Of a stretch of DNA of 64,000 nt, positions 16,872 to 26,627 are shown piece by piece. Position numbers and translations under genes: made by a program. The stretch comes from Microcosmobacter sp040493455 (GTDB taxonomy: Bacteria > Bacteroidota > Bacteroidia > Flavobacteriales > Flavobacteriaceae), in the NCBI RefSeq assembly GCF_040493455.1, contig NZ_JANFDA010000002.1, forward strand, positions 62,001 to 126,000, in the 5' to 3' direction. The notes beneath the pieces were generated by a model. That model was not told the origin of the DNA and made no database searches. It saw only the letters and a program-made list of their open reading frames with translations. The stretch's first letter is position 1, and each line of letters starts with the position of its first letter.

Positions 16872-18059
16872 TTAACGATTCTTCCAAGCTTCTAGTAAGG
16901 ATGCTTCACGGTTATGCAATGAATTTGGGTTCGTCAAATAATTTTTCCGTCTCGTTTCGCTCACAGCATCAGATACCCACCAATCTTTGGTATCTTTTAC
17001 AGTTTGTTTTAGCGGCCTATAAGTAAGACCATTTGCTTTTGCTTTACTATTGTTTATTCTTGCAGTCCCATAATGATCGTCAGTTGGCATAATCCAAGGG
17101 ATGCTATAGTAAATTTCGTTTTTTTCTAGAAAATCATAATCGTCGATTGAAACAATCTTGTGATCTACACCGAAAGCAGCAGCGGTCTCATTTACAAAAT
17201 CAAGCATGCCTTGAGGTTGGCTTGGACCAACAACATTATAAGTTCCAGCGTTTTCATCTTCAATCAAGCGAATCATAAATTCAGCGGCATCCCTTACATC
17301 TACGTATTGCACAGGGTCATCTGGTTTTCCTGGAACTAAAACTTCTTTAGAAAAATACATTGCACCAGCCACACTCAATCGAATCGGCCAATGTACAAAT
17401 CTATCTGTCCTATCAGCTGGACCTAGCATATAGGTTGGCCTTACCACTATGGTTCTACTTGGCCCAAAATATTCTGCTGCTATAAGTTCAGAGTTTGCCT
17501 TCATAACACCATAGTCATATTCGTATCGCTCATTGTCCGTAGCATCATCAGGTACTGTAAGTGCAACTTTGCTTGTCTCTGTAAAATCACTATTTACATA
17601 AGGGTAAAACACGCCTGTAGAAGAAACATACAGATATAATTTACAACTATGATTGAGTAGTTCGGCAGTTTTTCGAGTCCACTCAACCTTGCGCCCTGAG
17701 TTATCAATCACTGCGTCCCATTTACGGTTTTCTAAGGCCTTGAGGTCATTTTCTCTATCTCCAACCAACGATTCTACATTATCAAATAACTCAGTATAAA
17801 TTGTAGGTTTAGTTTTCCCTCTTGTAAATGTAGTAATAGAATGACCTCTACCTAGAGCATATGCTATTTGATGAGGTCCTAAAAAGCTAGTTCCTCCAAG
17901 AATTAAGATGTTGAGTTTCTTTTTTTTAGCTTTTGCAACCTCTTTCTTCTCACCTGATTTAGAGTTGCATGAATAAAACCCTGTAGATAATAAAGGCAAA
18001 GCCATACTGGCTTTAGCACTTACTTTGAGAAACTCACGACGTGTTTTTTTGATAGACAT
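16872..18059 (-). CDS. Tat-exported NAD-dependent epimerase/dehydratase-like protein
   Basis: 395 aa. The N-terminus has a twin-arginine signal TRREFLK (R7-R8) followed by a hydrophobic stretch and a lipobox-like FYSC (Cys31), so it may be exported folded with its cofactor and lipid-anchored. A lysine-rich linker leads to a Rossmann domain with LILGGTSFLG (about 52-61), typical of the extended SDR epimerase family, plus VRPTYMLGP and VQYVDVRDAAEF. A periplasmic nucleotide-cofactor enzyme of this kind is unusual but seen in Bacteroidota. Substrate unknown. Confidence 0.8.
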   Translation of the reverse strand: MSIKKTRREFLKVSAKASMALPLLSTGFYSCNSKSGEKKEVAKAKKKKLNILILGGTSFLGPHQIAYALGRGHSITTFTRGKTKPTIYTELFDNVESLVGDRENDLKALENRKWDAVIDNSGRKVEWTRKTAELLNHSCKLYLYVSSTGVFYPYVNSDFTETSKVALTVPDDATDNERYEYDYGVMKANSELIAAEYFGPSRTIVVRPTYMLGPADRTDRFVHWPIRLSVAGAMYFSKEVLVPGKPDDPVQYVDVRDAAEFMIRLIEDENAGTYNVVGPSQPQGMLDFVNETAAAFGVDHKIVSIDDYDFLEKNEIYYSIPWIMPTDDHYGTARINNSKAKANGLTYRPLKQTVKDTKDWWVSDAVSETRRKNYLTNPNSLHNREASLLEAWKNR

Positions 18060-18088
18060 TTTGGTTTATTTTAGAACCAGACAGTAGC

Positions 18089-19414
18089 CTAAACCTTTTT
18101 TTCTAGGGCTGTTATCAATTGACTTATCAGACTATTAATATCGATAAGCTTAGCATCCGTTTTTGCTTTACCTGTTATAGGCAAATTCTTCTTAAAGTCT
18201 AGTAGTGAATTTAAAACAATTTTTCTGGATTCATCATTGTTGATATTTTTGAAGGCAATATACAGCCTTCTAATCTCAAGCTCTAAACTTTGAGTATGAG
18301 CCATCTGATTATAATTGTCTCTGTATAAATTAGCCGAGAACTTTAAGATAGCCAAGAAAAAAGTAGCTATTATCAAACCAATAGATAATCGCTTAAAAAA
18401 ATCCGTTAAGGGCGACTTTCCAATTAGTGTGTCAAATTTATCTTTTAAATCATCAGAATCTAAACGAAGTTGAGTAATTAATACCTCATAGTCTGATATT
18501 AACTGCACTACATCTGTTCTTTCTTTAATTAGTTTCTTCTTATTAGATTCAATATTTTTTATTTTAAGGTCTATGCTTTTCTTCAGTTCTTCAACATCTT
18601 GTTCTTTTCCTGTTAATTTTTTAACTCCTTTTTTGCTTCTATTAATAAGAGTATCTAAATCTTTAAAGTTATTGGGAATGTCGTAAACCGTAGCTGGAAT
18701 TTTTAATTCTAAATCAATATCATTCTTCTTTATCAGACTATCTAAAGCACTTTCTAAAAACAAAACATCACTATTAATGGTATTAATTAAAGTTATGGCA
18801 TTAGAATTACTCGCTAAAGTTTCCTTTTCTTTTAAATCATCTAATTTACTTGCTAAGCCAGGCACTTCAGCATGAATAAATTCCATTGATTTATTTAACC
18901 CAACTGAATCGTCTTTTATAAGAATATTTCCATAATAAATAAGTATCCCAGAGAATACCATTGCTAACATAATTGTACTAACCAAAAATATATTAGAAGT
19001 GCTTTTAAAGCTCTTTTTCTGTAGTCTTAAGTTATCCAACATGAACGGTATATAATCAATACCATGTTCTTCATCATTCTTCCCTTTGGGTAAAGTTGTT
19101 GAAATATACGTGTAATAATCATCTGAGTTGAATAATTTCTCCAAAAATGTTGATATTTCATTCTTTTTTAATTTTATAATCTCATCAACCTTAACGTTTA
19201 ACTCCGACTGATCTCTAGACTTCAATACTGTGATATAAATTATATAAATGACAAGAATATTAATAAGAAAAACATACAGAAGGGTTTCATATATTTCTTT
19301 ATCAGGGACACTATACCTGTCTAGAATCTTAGAGATAGGATATATATAAATGAATGTTGCAACAAATGCAGCAAAAATTATTAACAGAAAAATTTTAGTC
19401 CATGTTTTACTCAT
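18089..19414 (-). CDS. Coiled-coil membrane protein of unknown function
   Basis: 441 aa, no recognised family. Predicted membrane helices lie at about 7-26, 43-63, 141-161 and 340-360. Between the third and fourth helix is a long charged, coiled-coil-like region (about 185-330) rich in Lys, Glu, Asp and Leu. The loop at 64-135 contains a short aromatic segment DDYYTYISTTLPKG. The architecture suggests a membrane-anchored stalk or scaffold. Codon use is more AT-rich than the flanking enzymes. It is followed 29 bp later by the epimerase gene on the same strand. Confidence 0.7.
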   Translation of the reverse strand: MSKTWTKIFLLIIFAAFVATFIYIYPISKILDRYSVPDKEIYETLLYVFLINILVIYIIYITVLKSRDQSELNVKVDEIIKLKKNEISTFLEKLFNSDDYYTYISTTLPKGKNDEEHGIDYIPFMLDNLRLQKKSFKSTSNIFLVSTIMLAMVFSGILIYYGNILIKDDSVGLNKSMEFIHAEVPGLASKLDDLKEKETLASNSNAITLINTINSDVLFLESALDSLIKKNDIDLELKIPATVYDIPNNFKDLDTLINRSKKGVKKLTGKEQDVEELKKSIDLKIKNIESNKKKLIKERTDVVQLISDYEVLITQLRLDSDDLKDKFDTLIGKSPLTDFFKRLSIGLIIATFFLAILKFSANLYRDNYNQMAHTQSLELEIRRLYIAFKNINNDESRKIVLNSLLDFKKNLPITGKAKTDAKLIDINSLISQLITALEKKV

Positions 19415-19547
19415 AATTCTTATAATGATAAAATGATTTGTATTGATATCTCTTATAGCTAATTTATCATTTAATTCTTACAATTAAAGTATCTTCAACA
19501 ATTTAATAACAAAGTACTTATGCTTAATTTTACTCAAAACTTAATCC

Positions 19548-20321
19548 TTGACAAAACTTACCAAATCTCAACTCAAAGACTTTCTAGATAGTAAAGCACT
19601 ACTCTACAACAACCCTAAGTTTATTGAAAGTGACCCTATACAAATACCTCATAAATTCCATAAGAAAGAAGATATTGAAATTGCTGGCTTCTTAACAGCT
19701 ACTATAGCTTGGGGAAACCGTAAGAGCATTATTAATAACGCCTCACAAATGATGCAGCTGCTTGATAATACACCTTATGATTTCGTAATAAACCATACTG
19801 ATGCTGATCTGGAGCAACTCAACGGTTTTGTTCACAGAACCTTTAACGGTGAAGACTTCAAACAGTTTATTAAGAGTTTAAAATACATCTACACTGAACA
19901 TAATGGGTTAGAAAATATATTCGCTAAATATTCTGAAGCACATAACCTACAATTCGCTATTCACAAACTCAAACAACATTTCTTCGAAATATCGCATTCT
20001 CAGAGAACTCAAAAACATGTTAGTGATCCTTTAAAAGGTTCTGCGGCTAAGCGTATCAATATGTATTTGCGCTGGATGGTTCGCAACGACAATGTTGGTG
20101 TTGACTTCGGAATTTGGGACTTGATCTCACCCTCACAGCTATCTTGTCCTTTAGATGTGCATTCTGGCAATGTGGCTAGAAAGCTTGGCCTTTTGGATCG
20201 AAAGCAAAACGATGCTAAAGCTTTAAAGGAACTGGATGACAGTCTAAGAAAACTAGACCCAGTGGATCCTGTAAAATATGACTTCGCACTTTTTGGTTTA
20301 GGCGTGTTTGAAGGATTTTAA
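19548..20321 (+). CDS. TIGR02757 family protein (DUF2400)
   Basis: 257 aa, all-helical family widespread in Bacteroidota with no settled function. Recognised from EIAGFLTATIAWGNRKSIINN, the central LRWMVRNDNVGVDFGIWD, the LDVHSGNVARKLGLL segment and the C-terminal DFALFGLGVFEGF. The last parts resemble helix-hairpin-helix DNA glycosylases in general shape. The start is TTG at 19548 (MTKLTKSQLKDFL); the nearest upstream ATG (19520) is out of frame. Ends in a strong bidirectional terminator. Confidence 0.85.
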   Translation: MTKLTKSQLKDFLDSKALLYNNPKFIESDPIQIPHKFHKKEDIEIAGFLTATIAWGNRKSIINNASQMMQLLDNTPYDFVINHTDADLEQLNGFVHRTFNGEDFKQFIKSLKYIYTEHNGLENIFAKYSEAHNLQFAIHKLKQHFFEISHSQRTQKHVSDPLKGSAAKRINMYLRWMVRNDNVGVDFGIWDLISPSQLSCPLDVHSGNVARKLGLLDRKQNDAKALKELDDSLRKLDPVDPVKYDFALFGLGVFEGF

Positions 20322-20323
20322 AC

Positions 20324-20356
20324 AAAAAAAAGACTTCAATAATTGAAGTCTTTTTT
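20324..20356. terminator. Bidirectional intrinsic terminator
   Basis: AAAGACTTCAAT and ATTGAAGTCTTT pair across a one-base loop, with A/T runs on both sides. Serves the TIGR02757 gene on the plus strand and the M61 peptidase gene on the minus strand. Confidence 0.88.
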
Positions 20357-20375
20357 AGATATGTTCGTTTTTTGA

Positions 20376-22265
20376 TTATCCTTTTAACCAAGCATCTCGC
20401 AACGCTATTTGTGCATCTGTAGCATCTTCAACCTCCATAATAGTTTCACTGGTTGTGTAGGCTTGAGTCAATTCAGTCTTAATAACTACTTCCTCTCCAT
20501 TACGTGTCAGCTTCACTTCAACTTCTTGTCCTGGCTGCCACTGGAATACTTTCTGTAAAACAGTTTGTGCATTTTGAAGTGTCATCGCTTCACCATTTAC
20601 CTCTTTTATAACATCTTTTGGCTGTACGCCTTGCTCGTTCCAGAAACTATTCTCAGTTACACCTTCACTAAAATAAATTTCTCCTTTTGCCTGATCCGCA
20701 CCAAAAATGAATCCTTTTCCATTCTGAACGTATGATGTAGGTACTTCTCCTGTGCCAAACTTAAGCCCAACACGATTCAATATTGCATTATAGTCTATTG
20801 GTGTAGTTCCTTCAACATTAGTAGTCAAGAATTCTGCTACACTCGGATAAGTCATGGCTGAGATTTCAGATACTATTGAGTCATCGTTAAATGGTTTTGT
20901 AACACCATATTTATTAGACAATTCTTTCATAAGCGATAGCATACTTCTGTTTCCGTCACTACCTTCACGCATTAAGATGTCGATACACATGCCTATCAAA
21001 GCACCTTTTTGGTACACGTTATAATAGTTATTAGAATAAGGAGCGTCTAATACATTTTCACTCATAACTGTAAAGCTCATTGTATCATCCATACGTTGTG
21101 AGGTTTTGATTTTACCCATCACAGTATTATAAAACTCCTCTGGGGTTACCAAACCTTTATAAACTTGGAAATGTTGTGCAAAATATTCTGTAACCCCTTC
21201 GTACATCCATAAATGCTTTGAGAATGTAGGTTGCGCATAATCGAAATAATGCACGTCTTCAGAATGCACACTCAATGGTGTTACGATATGAAAGAACTCA
21301 TGTGCTACAACGTCTGTCATTGATTTCTTAAGACTTTCCGCTGGTGAATTTTCAGGAAGCACAACTACTGTAGATGTATGGTGCTCTAATGCTCCCATAC
21401 CTTTTGGAGAGTCTTCCTTACCTTCGGATAAGTACAAATAAATATCGTAACGTGCAGTACTGTTGATATCTCCCAAATATGCTTTTTGAGCTTCCATCAT
21501 TTTGTACATAGTCTCCTTAAGACTAGCTGCTGAGTGTACTTTATTTGGCGAATACACACTCAATACAATTTTGATATCGCCAACCATAAACTCTTCTACA
21601 TCTAGTTTCCCATACATCATTGGGTTATCTGTGATATCAAAATAGCGTGGCGCAAAATAGCTTGTCGTTTTTGATTGACCATCTTTGCTAGTGGTTTCCT
21701 TAGTTTTTTCTAACGCAGAAGTGCGTTCAAAATCTGCAGGAGCAGTAACATCTAAACTGTATTGATTTGATTTTAAGGAATCAAAATATCCTATAAAACC
21801 ATGTAAGTTAAGTACGTAGTTATCTGGCTCTATATTTGTCCCTGCAGGAGAAAATGGCACATCACCTCCAATACCTCCGGTTTTCTCAATGTCGTAAGTA
21901 TCGTTAACATAATACATTACCTTATCTAGTTTTGTAGCATCAGAAATTGTCCAGGTATTTGTATCTACTTTTTCTACTTGTAATTCGTTACCGTCGTAGT
22001 CAATAGCTTTAAAGTCATCTATATATTTACCAAAATCACTCACAGAATACGTTCCTTGTACAATTCGTGGCAATCTATAGGTTACTGTTTCTTGCGTAAA
22101 ACGTCCTGGGTTAATGATTACAGGAACTTTGTCATCTTTTACTTCGGTAAGGTCCAATGCCGTGGCTATTGGATTACTAACAGCTAAGTCGTTTACTTTG
22201 GCAGTCTTTGGACCACACGAAAATGCTAAAACACTTAGCGTTAATACAATTGATAGTCGTTTCAT
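20376..22265 (-). CDS. M61-family peptidase lipoprotein with C-terminal PDZ domain
   Basis: 629 aa. Signal peptide with lipobox (LAFSC) for lipid anchoring. The N-terminal beta-rich domain has FTQETVTYRLPRIVQGTYSV. The catalytic domain has the zinc motif HEFFH (H322, E323, H326) and the third ligand Glu356 in MYEGVTEYF. A C-terminal PDZ domain contains GVTENSFWNEQGVQPKDVI. M61 enzymes are glycyl/acidic aminopeptidases. A periplasmic or surface role in peptide use fits. Starts at the ATG at 22265 with TAGTTTTG upstream. Confidence 0.93.
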   Translation of the reverse strand: MKRLSIVLTLSVLAFSCGPKTAKVNDLAVSNPIATALDLTEVKDDKVPVIINPGRFTQETVTYRLPRIVQGTYSVSDFGKYIDDFKAIDYDGNELQVEKVDTNTWTISDATKLDKVMYYVNDTYDIEKTGGIGGDVPFSPAGTNIEPDNYVLNLHGFIGYFDSLKSNQYSLDVTAPADFERTSALEKTKETTSKDGQSKTTSYFAPRYFDITDNPMMYGKLDVEEFMVGDIKIVLSVYSPNKVHSAASLKETMYKMMEAQKAYLGDINSTARYDIYLYLSEGKEDSPKGMGALEHHTSTVVVLPENSPAESLKKSMTDVVAHEFFHIVTPLSVHSEDVHYFDYAQPTFSKHLWMYEGVTEYFAQHFQVYKGLVTPEEFYNTVMGKIKTSQRMDDTMSFTVMSENVLDAPYSNNYYNVYQKGALIGMCIDILMREGSDGNRSMLSLMKELSNKYGVTKPFNDDSIVSEISAMTYPSVAEFLTTNVEGTTPIDYNAILNRVGLKFGTGEVPTSYVQNGKGFIFGADQAKGEIYFSEGVTENSFWNEQGVQPKDVIKEVNGEAMTLQNAQTVLQKVFQWQPGQEVEVKLTRNGEEVVIKTELTQAYTTSETIMEVEDATDAQIALRDAWLKG

Positions 22266-22295
22266 GTTATAATATTTATTTTGCTACAAGACGCA

Positions 22296-22303
22296 CAAAA
22301 CTA
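22296..22303 (-). promoter_or_regulatory. Candidate -7 promoter element of the M61 peptidase gene
   Basis: Minus strand TAGTTTTG, exact TAnnTTTG match, 30 bp before the ATG; nearest TTG-like -33 is 14 bp away, shorter than usual. Confidence 0.35.
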
Positions 22304-22363
22304 CAATCTGTTACTAGCAATTTCCTAAAGGTTTTGTTAAAAGATGAATTGTATATTAGCACA

Positions 22364-23371
22364 ATGCATTCACCATTAATAAGTATCCTTACACCTTTTA
22401 AAAATACTGAGCAGTATTTGCCCGAATGCTTAGACTCTATACTAAACCAATCTTATGCGCATTGGGAATTACTTATTGTTGATGATCACTCTGAAGATAG
22501 GAGCGCAACCATTGTTTCTAAATATGCTGAAAGTGATCCCAGAATAAAGCTTTTAAAGAACTCTGGACAAGGCATCATTGAAGCACTGAATACTGCGTTT
22601 AGTCATTCTGAAGGCGATTATCTCACCAGAATGGATAGTGATGACATTATGCATCCAGATAAGCTAAGTTTAATGCTGAAAGATTTACAACAGCACGGTA
22701 AAGGACATATTGCCTTAGGCTTAGTAGAATATTTTAGCAATGAAGGCATTAGCGATGGTTATGCACGTTACGAACGTTGGTTGAATACACTAACCAAAAC
22801 CGGAAGCAACTATTCCGAAATTTATAAGGAATGTGTGATTGCTTCACCTTGTTGGATGATTCATAAGGATGATTTCCTGAAATGTGATGCTTTCAACCCT
22901 AACCTATATCCTGAAGATTATGACCTAACCTTCAGGTTTTACAAACACAACATCAAATGTATTCCTAGTAGTAATCTGCTTCACTATTGGAGAGATTATA
23001 GCACTCGAACTTCCCGAACTCATGAACACTATGCGCAAAACTACTTCCTCGACATAAAACTTCGCTATTTCTTAGAGCTAGACCATGATAATACCAGACC
23101 CTTAACGGTTTGGGGAGCTGGTTTTAAAGGCAAAACTATCGCAAAGCAGTTAGTAGATAATAACATTCCGTTCTACTGGATTTGTGATAACCCAAAAAAA
23201 ATAGGGAAATCCATCTATGGTCAGCTGCTGTATAATTTTGACTATTTGCGTGAATTAGAGCAGCCTCAAAGCATTGTAACCGTGGCTAATGAAGGTGCTC
23301 AGAGCGAAATAAGGGCTTATTTCAAAGCTCAAAACATGAAGCCAATGACAGACTATTTCTTTTTTTGCTAG
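22364..23371 (+). CDS. Family 2 glycosyltransferase with C-terminal Rossmann-like extension
   Basis: GT-A fold transferase. From the ATG at 22364 the protein is 335 aa (MHSPLISILTPFKN); the longer frame from 22208 would run through the signal-peptide region of the opposite gene and is rejected. The nucleotide-binding and metal motifs are LLIVDDHSEDRS and YLTRMDSDDIMHPDKL. The last 80 residues (LTVWGAGFKGKTIAKQL... CDNPKKIGKSIYG) form a second Rossmann-like domain often fused to such enzymes. Acceptor unknown. Confidence 0.87.
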   Translation: MHSPLISILTPFKNTEQYLPECLDSILNQSYAHWELLIVDDHSEDRSATIVSKYAESDPRIKLLKNSGQGIIEALNTAFSHSEGDYLTRMDSDDIMHPDKLSLMLKDLQQHGKGHIALGLVEYFSNEGISDGYARYERWLNTLTKTGSNYSEIYKECVIASPCWMIHKDDFLKCDAFNPNLYPEDYDLTFRFYKHNIKCIPSSNLLHYWRDYSTRTSRTHEHYAQNYFLDIKLRYFLELDHDNTRPLTVWGAGFKGKTIAKQLVDNNIPFYWICDNPKKIGKSIYGQLLYNFDYLRELEQPQSIVTVANEGAQSEIRAYFKAQNMKPMTDYFFFC

Positions 23372-23424
23372 AAACAAACGTTAAAATTCTCAAAATCTAA
23401 AAGTCGATATCTAAGCGCATTTTC

Positions 23425-23432
23425 TATATTTG
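23425..23432 (+). promoter_or_regulatory. Candidate -7 promoter element of the BatA-like gene
   Basis: TATATTTG, exact match to TAnnTTTG, 18 bp before the ATG at 23451. It overlaps the rejected TTG start. Confidence 0.42.
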
Positions 23433-23450
23433 AGAAATCATTTTTTTGGA

Positions 23451-25376
23451 ATGCAGTTTAAACACCCAGAACTTCTTTACGGCTTACTATTACTACTTAT
23501 TCCAATCATAGTTCATTTATTTCAGTTAAGACGTTTTCAAAAGGAAGCATTCACTAATGTTAAGTTCTTAAAAGAGGTTACGCTTCAAACCAGAAAAAGC
23601 TCACAACTAAAAAAGTGGTTGACCCTAATTACCAGACTTGGTATCATAGCTTGCGCTGTAATTGCTTTTGCCCAGCCTTATTTTTCGAACTCGGATAGCT
23701 TTAGCACCAAGAGTGAAACGGTTATATATCTAGATAATTCCTTTAGCATGCAAGCAAAAGGAGGCAATGGAACGCTGCTGAATGAAGCCATTCAAGATAT
23801 CATTTCATACATTCCTGAAGATGATAAAATAACGCTATTCACCAATAATGCTAACTTCTATAATACCACAACCAAGGCGATACAAAACGACCTAATACAA
23901 TTAAAGCATTCACCAAAACAATTGCCTTATGAATCAGTAATTCTCAAAGGCAAACAAGCGTTTAGTAATGATGGAAGTACCTTGAAGAATCTTGTGCTAA
24001 TTTCAGATTTTCAGCAAAAAGAAACTGCCTCAAAGATTGAAAGCGATAGTACCATTAATATTAGTGTAGTACCATTGCAGCCATCTGTGAGAACTAATAT
24101 TACTATTGATAGTGTTTATATATCTAAAACCACAGTTGAAAACTTTGAAGTCACTGTACTACTGAAGAATCAAGGCCCAAGGATAGACAATGTATCTGTA
24201 TCACTCTACAATGATGAAAATCTAGTCGCGAAAAGTTCGGTTTCCATTGAGGATAAAGCTTCAACACTTTTTACAATTCCTAATAATACTATTTTCAAGG
24301 GAAGAATCGATATTGAAGATCCAAGTCTCACTTATGATAACACAATTTATTTCAATATCGATAAAAGTGATCTCATTAATGTACTTGCTATAAATGATGA
24401 AAGTGATGATTTCCTGAAACGAATATTTACGAGTGACGAATTCAATTATACAGCTACAGATTTTAATGCTCTAAACTATAATCTGATTTCTGACCAAAAT
24501 CTAATTATCGTTAATGAATTAAAGACCATACCTGTTGCTCTGTCTACAGCACTAAAAGCATTTAGCGACAATGGTGGATATGTATTAATTATCCCTTCAA
24601 ATGAATCTAACTTAGATTCTTACAATCAATTATTTATAAATTTAGGAATTTCTAATTTTGATTCTCAAAATGTTCAAGAAAAGCGAATTACTTCGATCAA
24701 CTTTTCGCATCCATTACTAGCTAATGTTTTCGACAAGAAGGTTGATAATTTTCAGTATCCAAAAGTCAATTCATACTATCCACAAAACGGAGTTACGAGT
24801 CCTTCTATTTTAGGTTATGAAGATGGTACTCCATTTTTATCTCAAACTCAAAATACTTTTGCTTTCACAGCTTCACTAAGTGACGATAATTCGAATTTTA
24901 AAAACTCTCCGTTGATTGTCCCAGTTCTCTATAATATCGGAAAGAACAGTTTGAAGTTGCCAAAACTTTATTACGCTATTGGATTGGAGAACAAAATCGA
25001 TATCGACACGCGATTATCTCAAGATGATATCTTAACGCTGAGTTCGCAAGAAACATCAGTAATCCCATTACAGCGGAATTACACTAATAAGGTAGAGCTA
25101 ACTACTAATGAGTTTCCTACTGATAACGGCTGGATTACTGTAAAAAACAAAGAAACTGACCTAAAAACATTAAGTTTCAATTACGATAGAACTGAGAGCC
25201 AACTAACTTACTTAGATGTAGCAGCTTTGAGCGGAGTTACAGTAAATAATTCTGTAGCATCGGCAATTAATGATATAAAAAGTGCAACAAACGTTAATGA
25301 GCTATGGAAATGGTTTGTTATTTTTGCACTGGCTTTTTTAGTTATAGAAATGCTGCTCTTAAAATTTCTTAGATGA
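23451..25376 (+). CDS. BatA-like N-terminal double-transmembrane protein with vWA-like region
   Basis: 641 aa from the ATG at 23451 (MQFKHPELLYGLLLLLIPII); the TTG at 23430 lies in the promoter. The N-terminal pair of membrane helices (about 8-27 and 52-72) with HLFQLRRFQKEAFTNVKFLK between them is the TIGR02226 signature. A von Willebrand A-like segment (VIYLDNSFSMQAKG) contains the start of a MIDAS motif. A final helix lies at about 620-640. Role unknown: probably part of an envelope stress or assembly apparatus. Its stop overlaps the next gene. Confidence 0.86.
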   Translation: MQFKHPELLYGLLLLLIPIIVHLFQLRRFQKEAFTNVKFLKEVTLQTRKSSQLKKWLTLITRLGIIACAVIAFAQPYFSNSDSFSTKSETVIYLDNSFSMQAKGGNGTLLNEAIQDIISYIPEDDKITLFTNNANFYNTTTKAIQNDLIQLKHSPKQLPYESVILKGKQAFSNDGSTLKNLVLISDFQQKETASKIESDSTINISVVPLQPSVRTNITIDSVYISKTTVENFEVTVLLKNQGPRIDNVSVSLYNDENLVAKSSVSIEDKASTLFTIPNNTIFKGRIDIEDPSLTYDNTIYFNIDKSDLINVLAINDESDDFLKRIFTSDEFNYTATDFNALNYNLISDQNLIIVNELKTIPVALSTALKAFSDNGGYVLIIPSNESNLDSYNQLFINLGISNFDSQNVQEKRITSINFSHPLLANVFDKKVDNFQYPKVNSYYPQNGVTSPSILGYEDGTPFLSQTQNTFAFTASLSDDNSNFKNSPLIVPVLYNIGKNSLKLPKLYYAIGLENKIDIDTRLSQDDILTLSSQETSVIPLQRNYTNKVELTTNEFPTDNGWITVKNKETDLKTLSFNYDRTESQLTYLDVAALSGVTVNNSVASAINDIKSATNVNELWKWFVIFALAFLVIEMLLLKFLR

Positions 25377-26626
25377 ATTTACTCCTAAAATCGGCAACAG
25401 TAATAGATTCTAAAAGCGAATTCCATAACGAGACTGTTGACATTTTAATTGAAAAGGGAATTATTTCTAAAATCTCAAAACGTATTCCCAATCCCAAGAA
25501 TTACAATGAAATACGATTAGACAACCTCCATGTTTCACAAGGCTGGTTCGATAGTAGTGTGAGTTTTGGTGAACCAGGTTTTGAGGAACGCGAAACCATC
25601 TCTAATGGATTAAAGACTGCTGCACTATCTGGATTTACTTCTGTTGCTGTAAATGCCAATACCAACCCAGTTGTAGACACCAATGCCAATGTGGCATTTA
25701 TGCTTTCAAAAGCAAATGGAAGCACAACGACACTCTACCCTCTTGGAGCATTAACTAAAGGCTGTGAAGGTGAGGATTTAGCTGAGTTATACGATATGAG
25801 TCAGGCTGGTGCCATAGCCTTTTATGATTACCAAAAGCCGATAAGCAATCCGAACTTATTAAAGATTGCATTACTATATGCCAGTAATTTCGATGGTCTA
25901 GTGTGTTCCTTTCCTCAAGAATCTAAAATCTCTGGAAAAGGTGTTATGAATGAGCATATCACAAGTACTTCTATTGGTTTAAAAGGAAATCCTAGTCTAG
26001 CGGAAGAGCTACAAGTTGCTCGAGATTTGTTTTTATTGGAGTATACTGGAGGAAAATTACACATCCCAACTATCTCTACGGCTAAGTCTGTAGAATTGAT
26101 AAGAGCCGCTAAACAAAAGAAACTGGACGTTAGTTGTAGTGTCGCTATTCATAATATCATGTTTACAGACGATGCTTTAACATCTTTTGACACTAATTAC
26201 AAAGTTTCTCCGCCTCTGAGAACAGATTCGGATGCTGAAGCTTTGATAGAAGGGCTTAAAGATGGTACAATAGACATGATAACTAGTGATCATAATCCTA
26301 TAGATGTAGAACACAAAAAAGTTGAGTTCGACCATGCTATGTATGGGTCATTAGGTCTAGAATCGGCATTCGGAGCTTTGAATACTATCTTTACTCTGAA
26401 GAAGACCATAGATCTCCTAACCAAAGGTAAGACGAGATTTGGGATAGAGGCCTCTACGATTTCTGTTGGGTCCGATGCCAACTTAGCATTATTCAATCCT
26501 CAAGGAAACTATACATTCTCTGAGAGTGATATAACTTCAACATCAAAAAACTCTATGTATCTGAACACGACACTAAAAGGACGTGTTTATGGCACTATTG
26601 CAAATAACAGTACAGCATTACACTAA
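25373..26626 (+). CDS. Dihydroorotase-like protein lacking the metal ligands (probable non-catalytic)
   Basis: 417-aa amidohydrolase-fold protein closest to class I dihydroorotase of pyrimidine synthesis. The usual DxHVHLREPG motif is replaced by DSSVSFGEPG (residues 60-69), so both His ligands and the substrate-binding Arg are lost. The later HVST-type His is Thr in IPTIST. SDHNPI keeps only the Asp. The substrate-loop motif YKVSPPLRTDSDAEAL is retained. This resembles inactive PyrC'-type subunits that associate with aspartate transcarbamoylase. A catalytic pyrC may be elsewhere in the genome. Overlaps the BatA-like gene by 4 bp. Confidence 0.85.
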   Translation: MNLLLKSATVIDSKSEFHNETVDILIEKGIISKISKRIPNPKNYNEIRLDNLHVSQGWFDSSVSFGEPGFEERETISNGLKTAALSGFTSVAVNANTNPVVDTNANVAFMLSKANGSTTTLYPLGALTKGCEGEDLAELYDMSQAGAIAFYDYQKPISNPNLLKIALLYASNFDGLVCSFPQESKISGKGVMNEHITSTSIGLKGNPSLAEELQVARDLFLLEYTGGKLHIPTISTAKSVELIRAAKQKKLDVSCSVAIHNIMFTDDALTSFDTNYKVSPPLRTDSDAEALIEGLKDGTIDMITSDHNPIDVEHKKVEFDHAMYGSLGLESAFGALNTIFTLKKTIDLLTKGKTRFGIEASTISVGSDANLALFNPQGNYTFSESDITSTSKNSMYLNTTLKGRVYGTIANNSTALH

Positions 26627-26627
26627 C

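Noticed and set aside
22208..22363. Long N-terminus of the GT2 enzyme
   Set aside because: It lies over the signal peptide of the opposite M61 gene; the protein from 22364 starts exactly at the GT-A fold.
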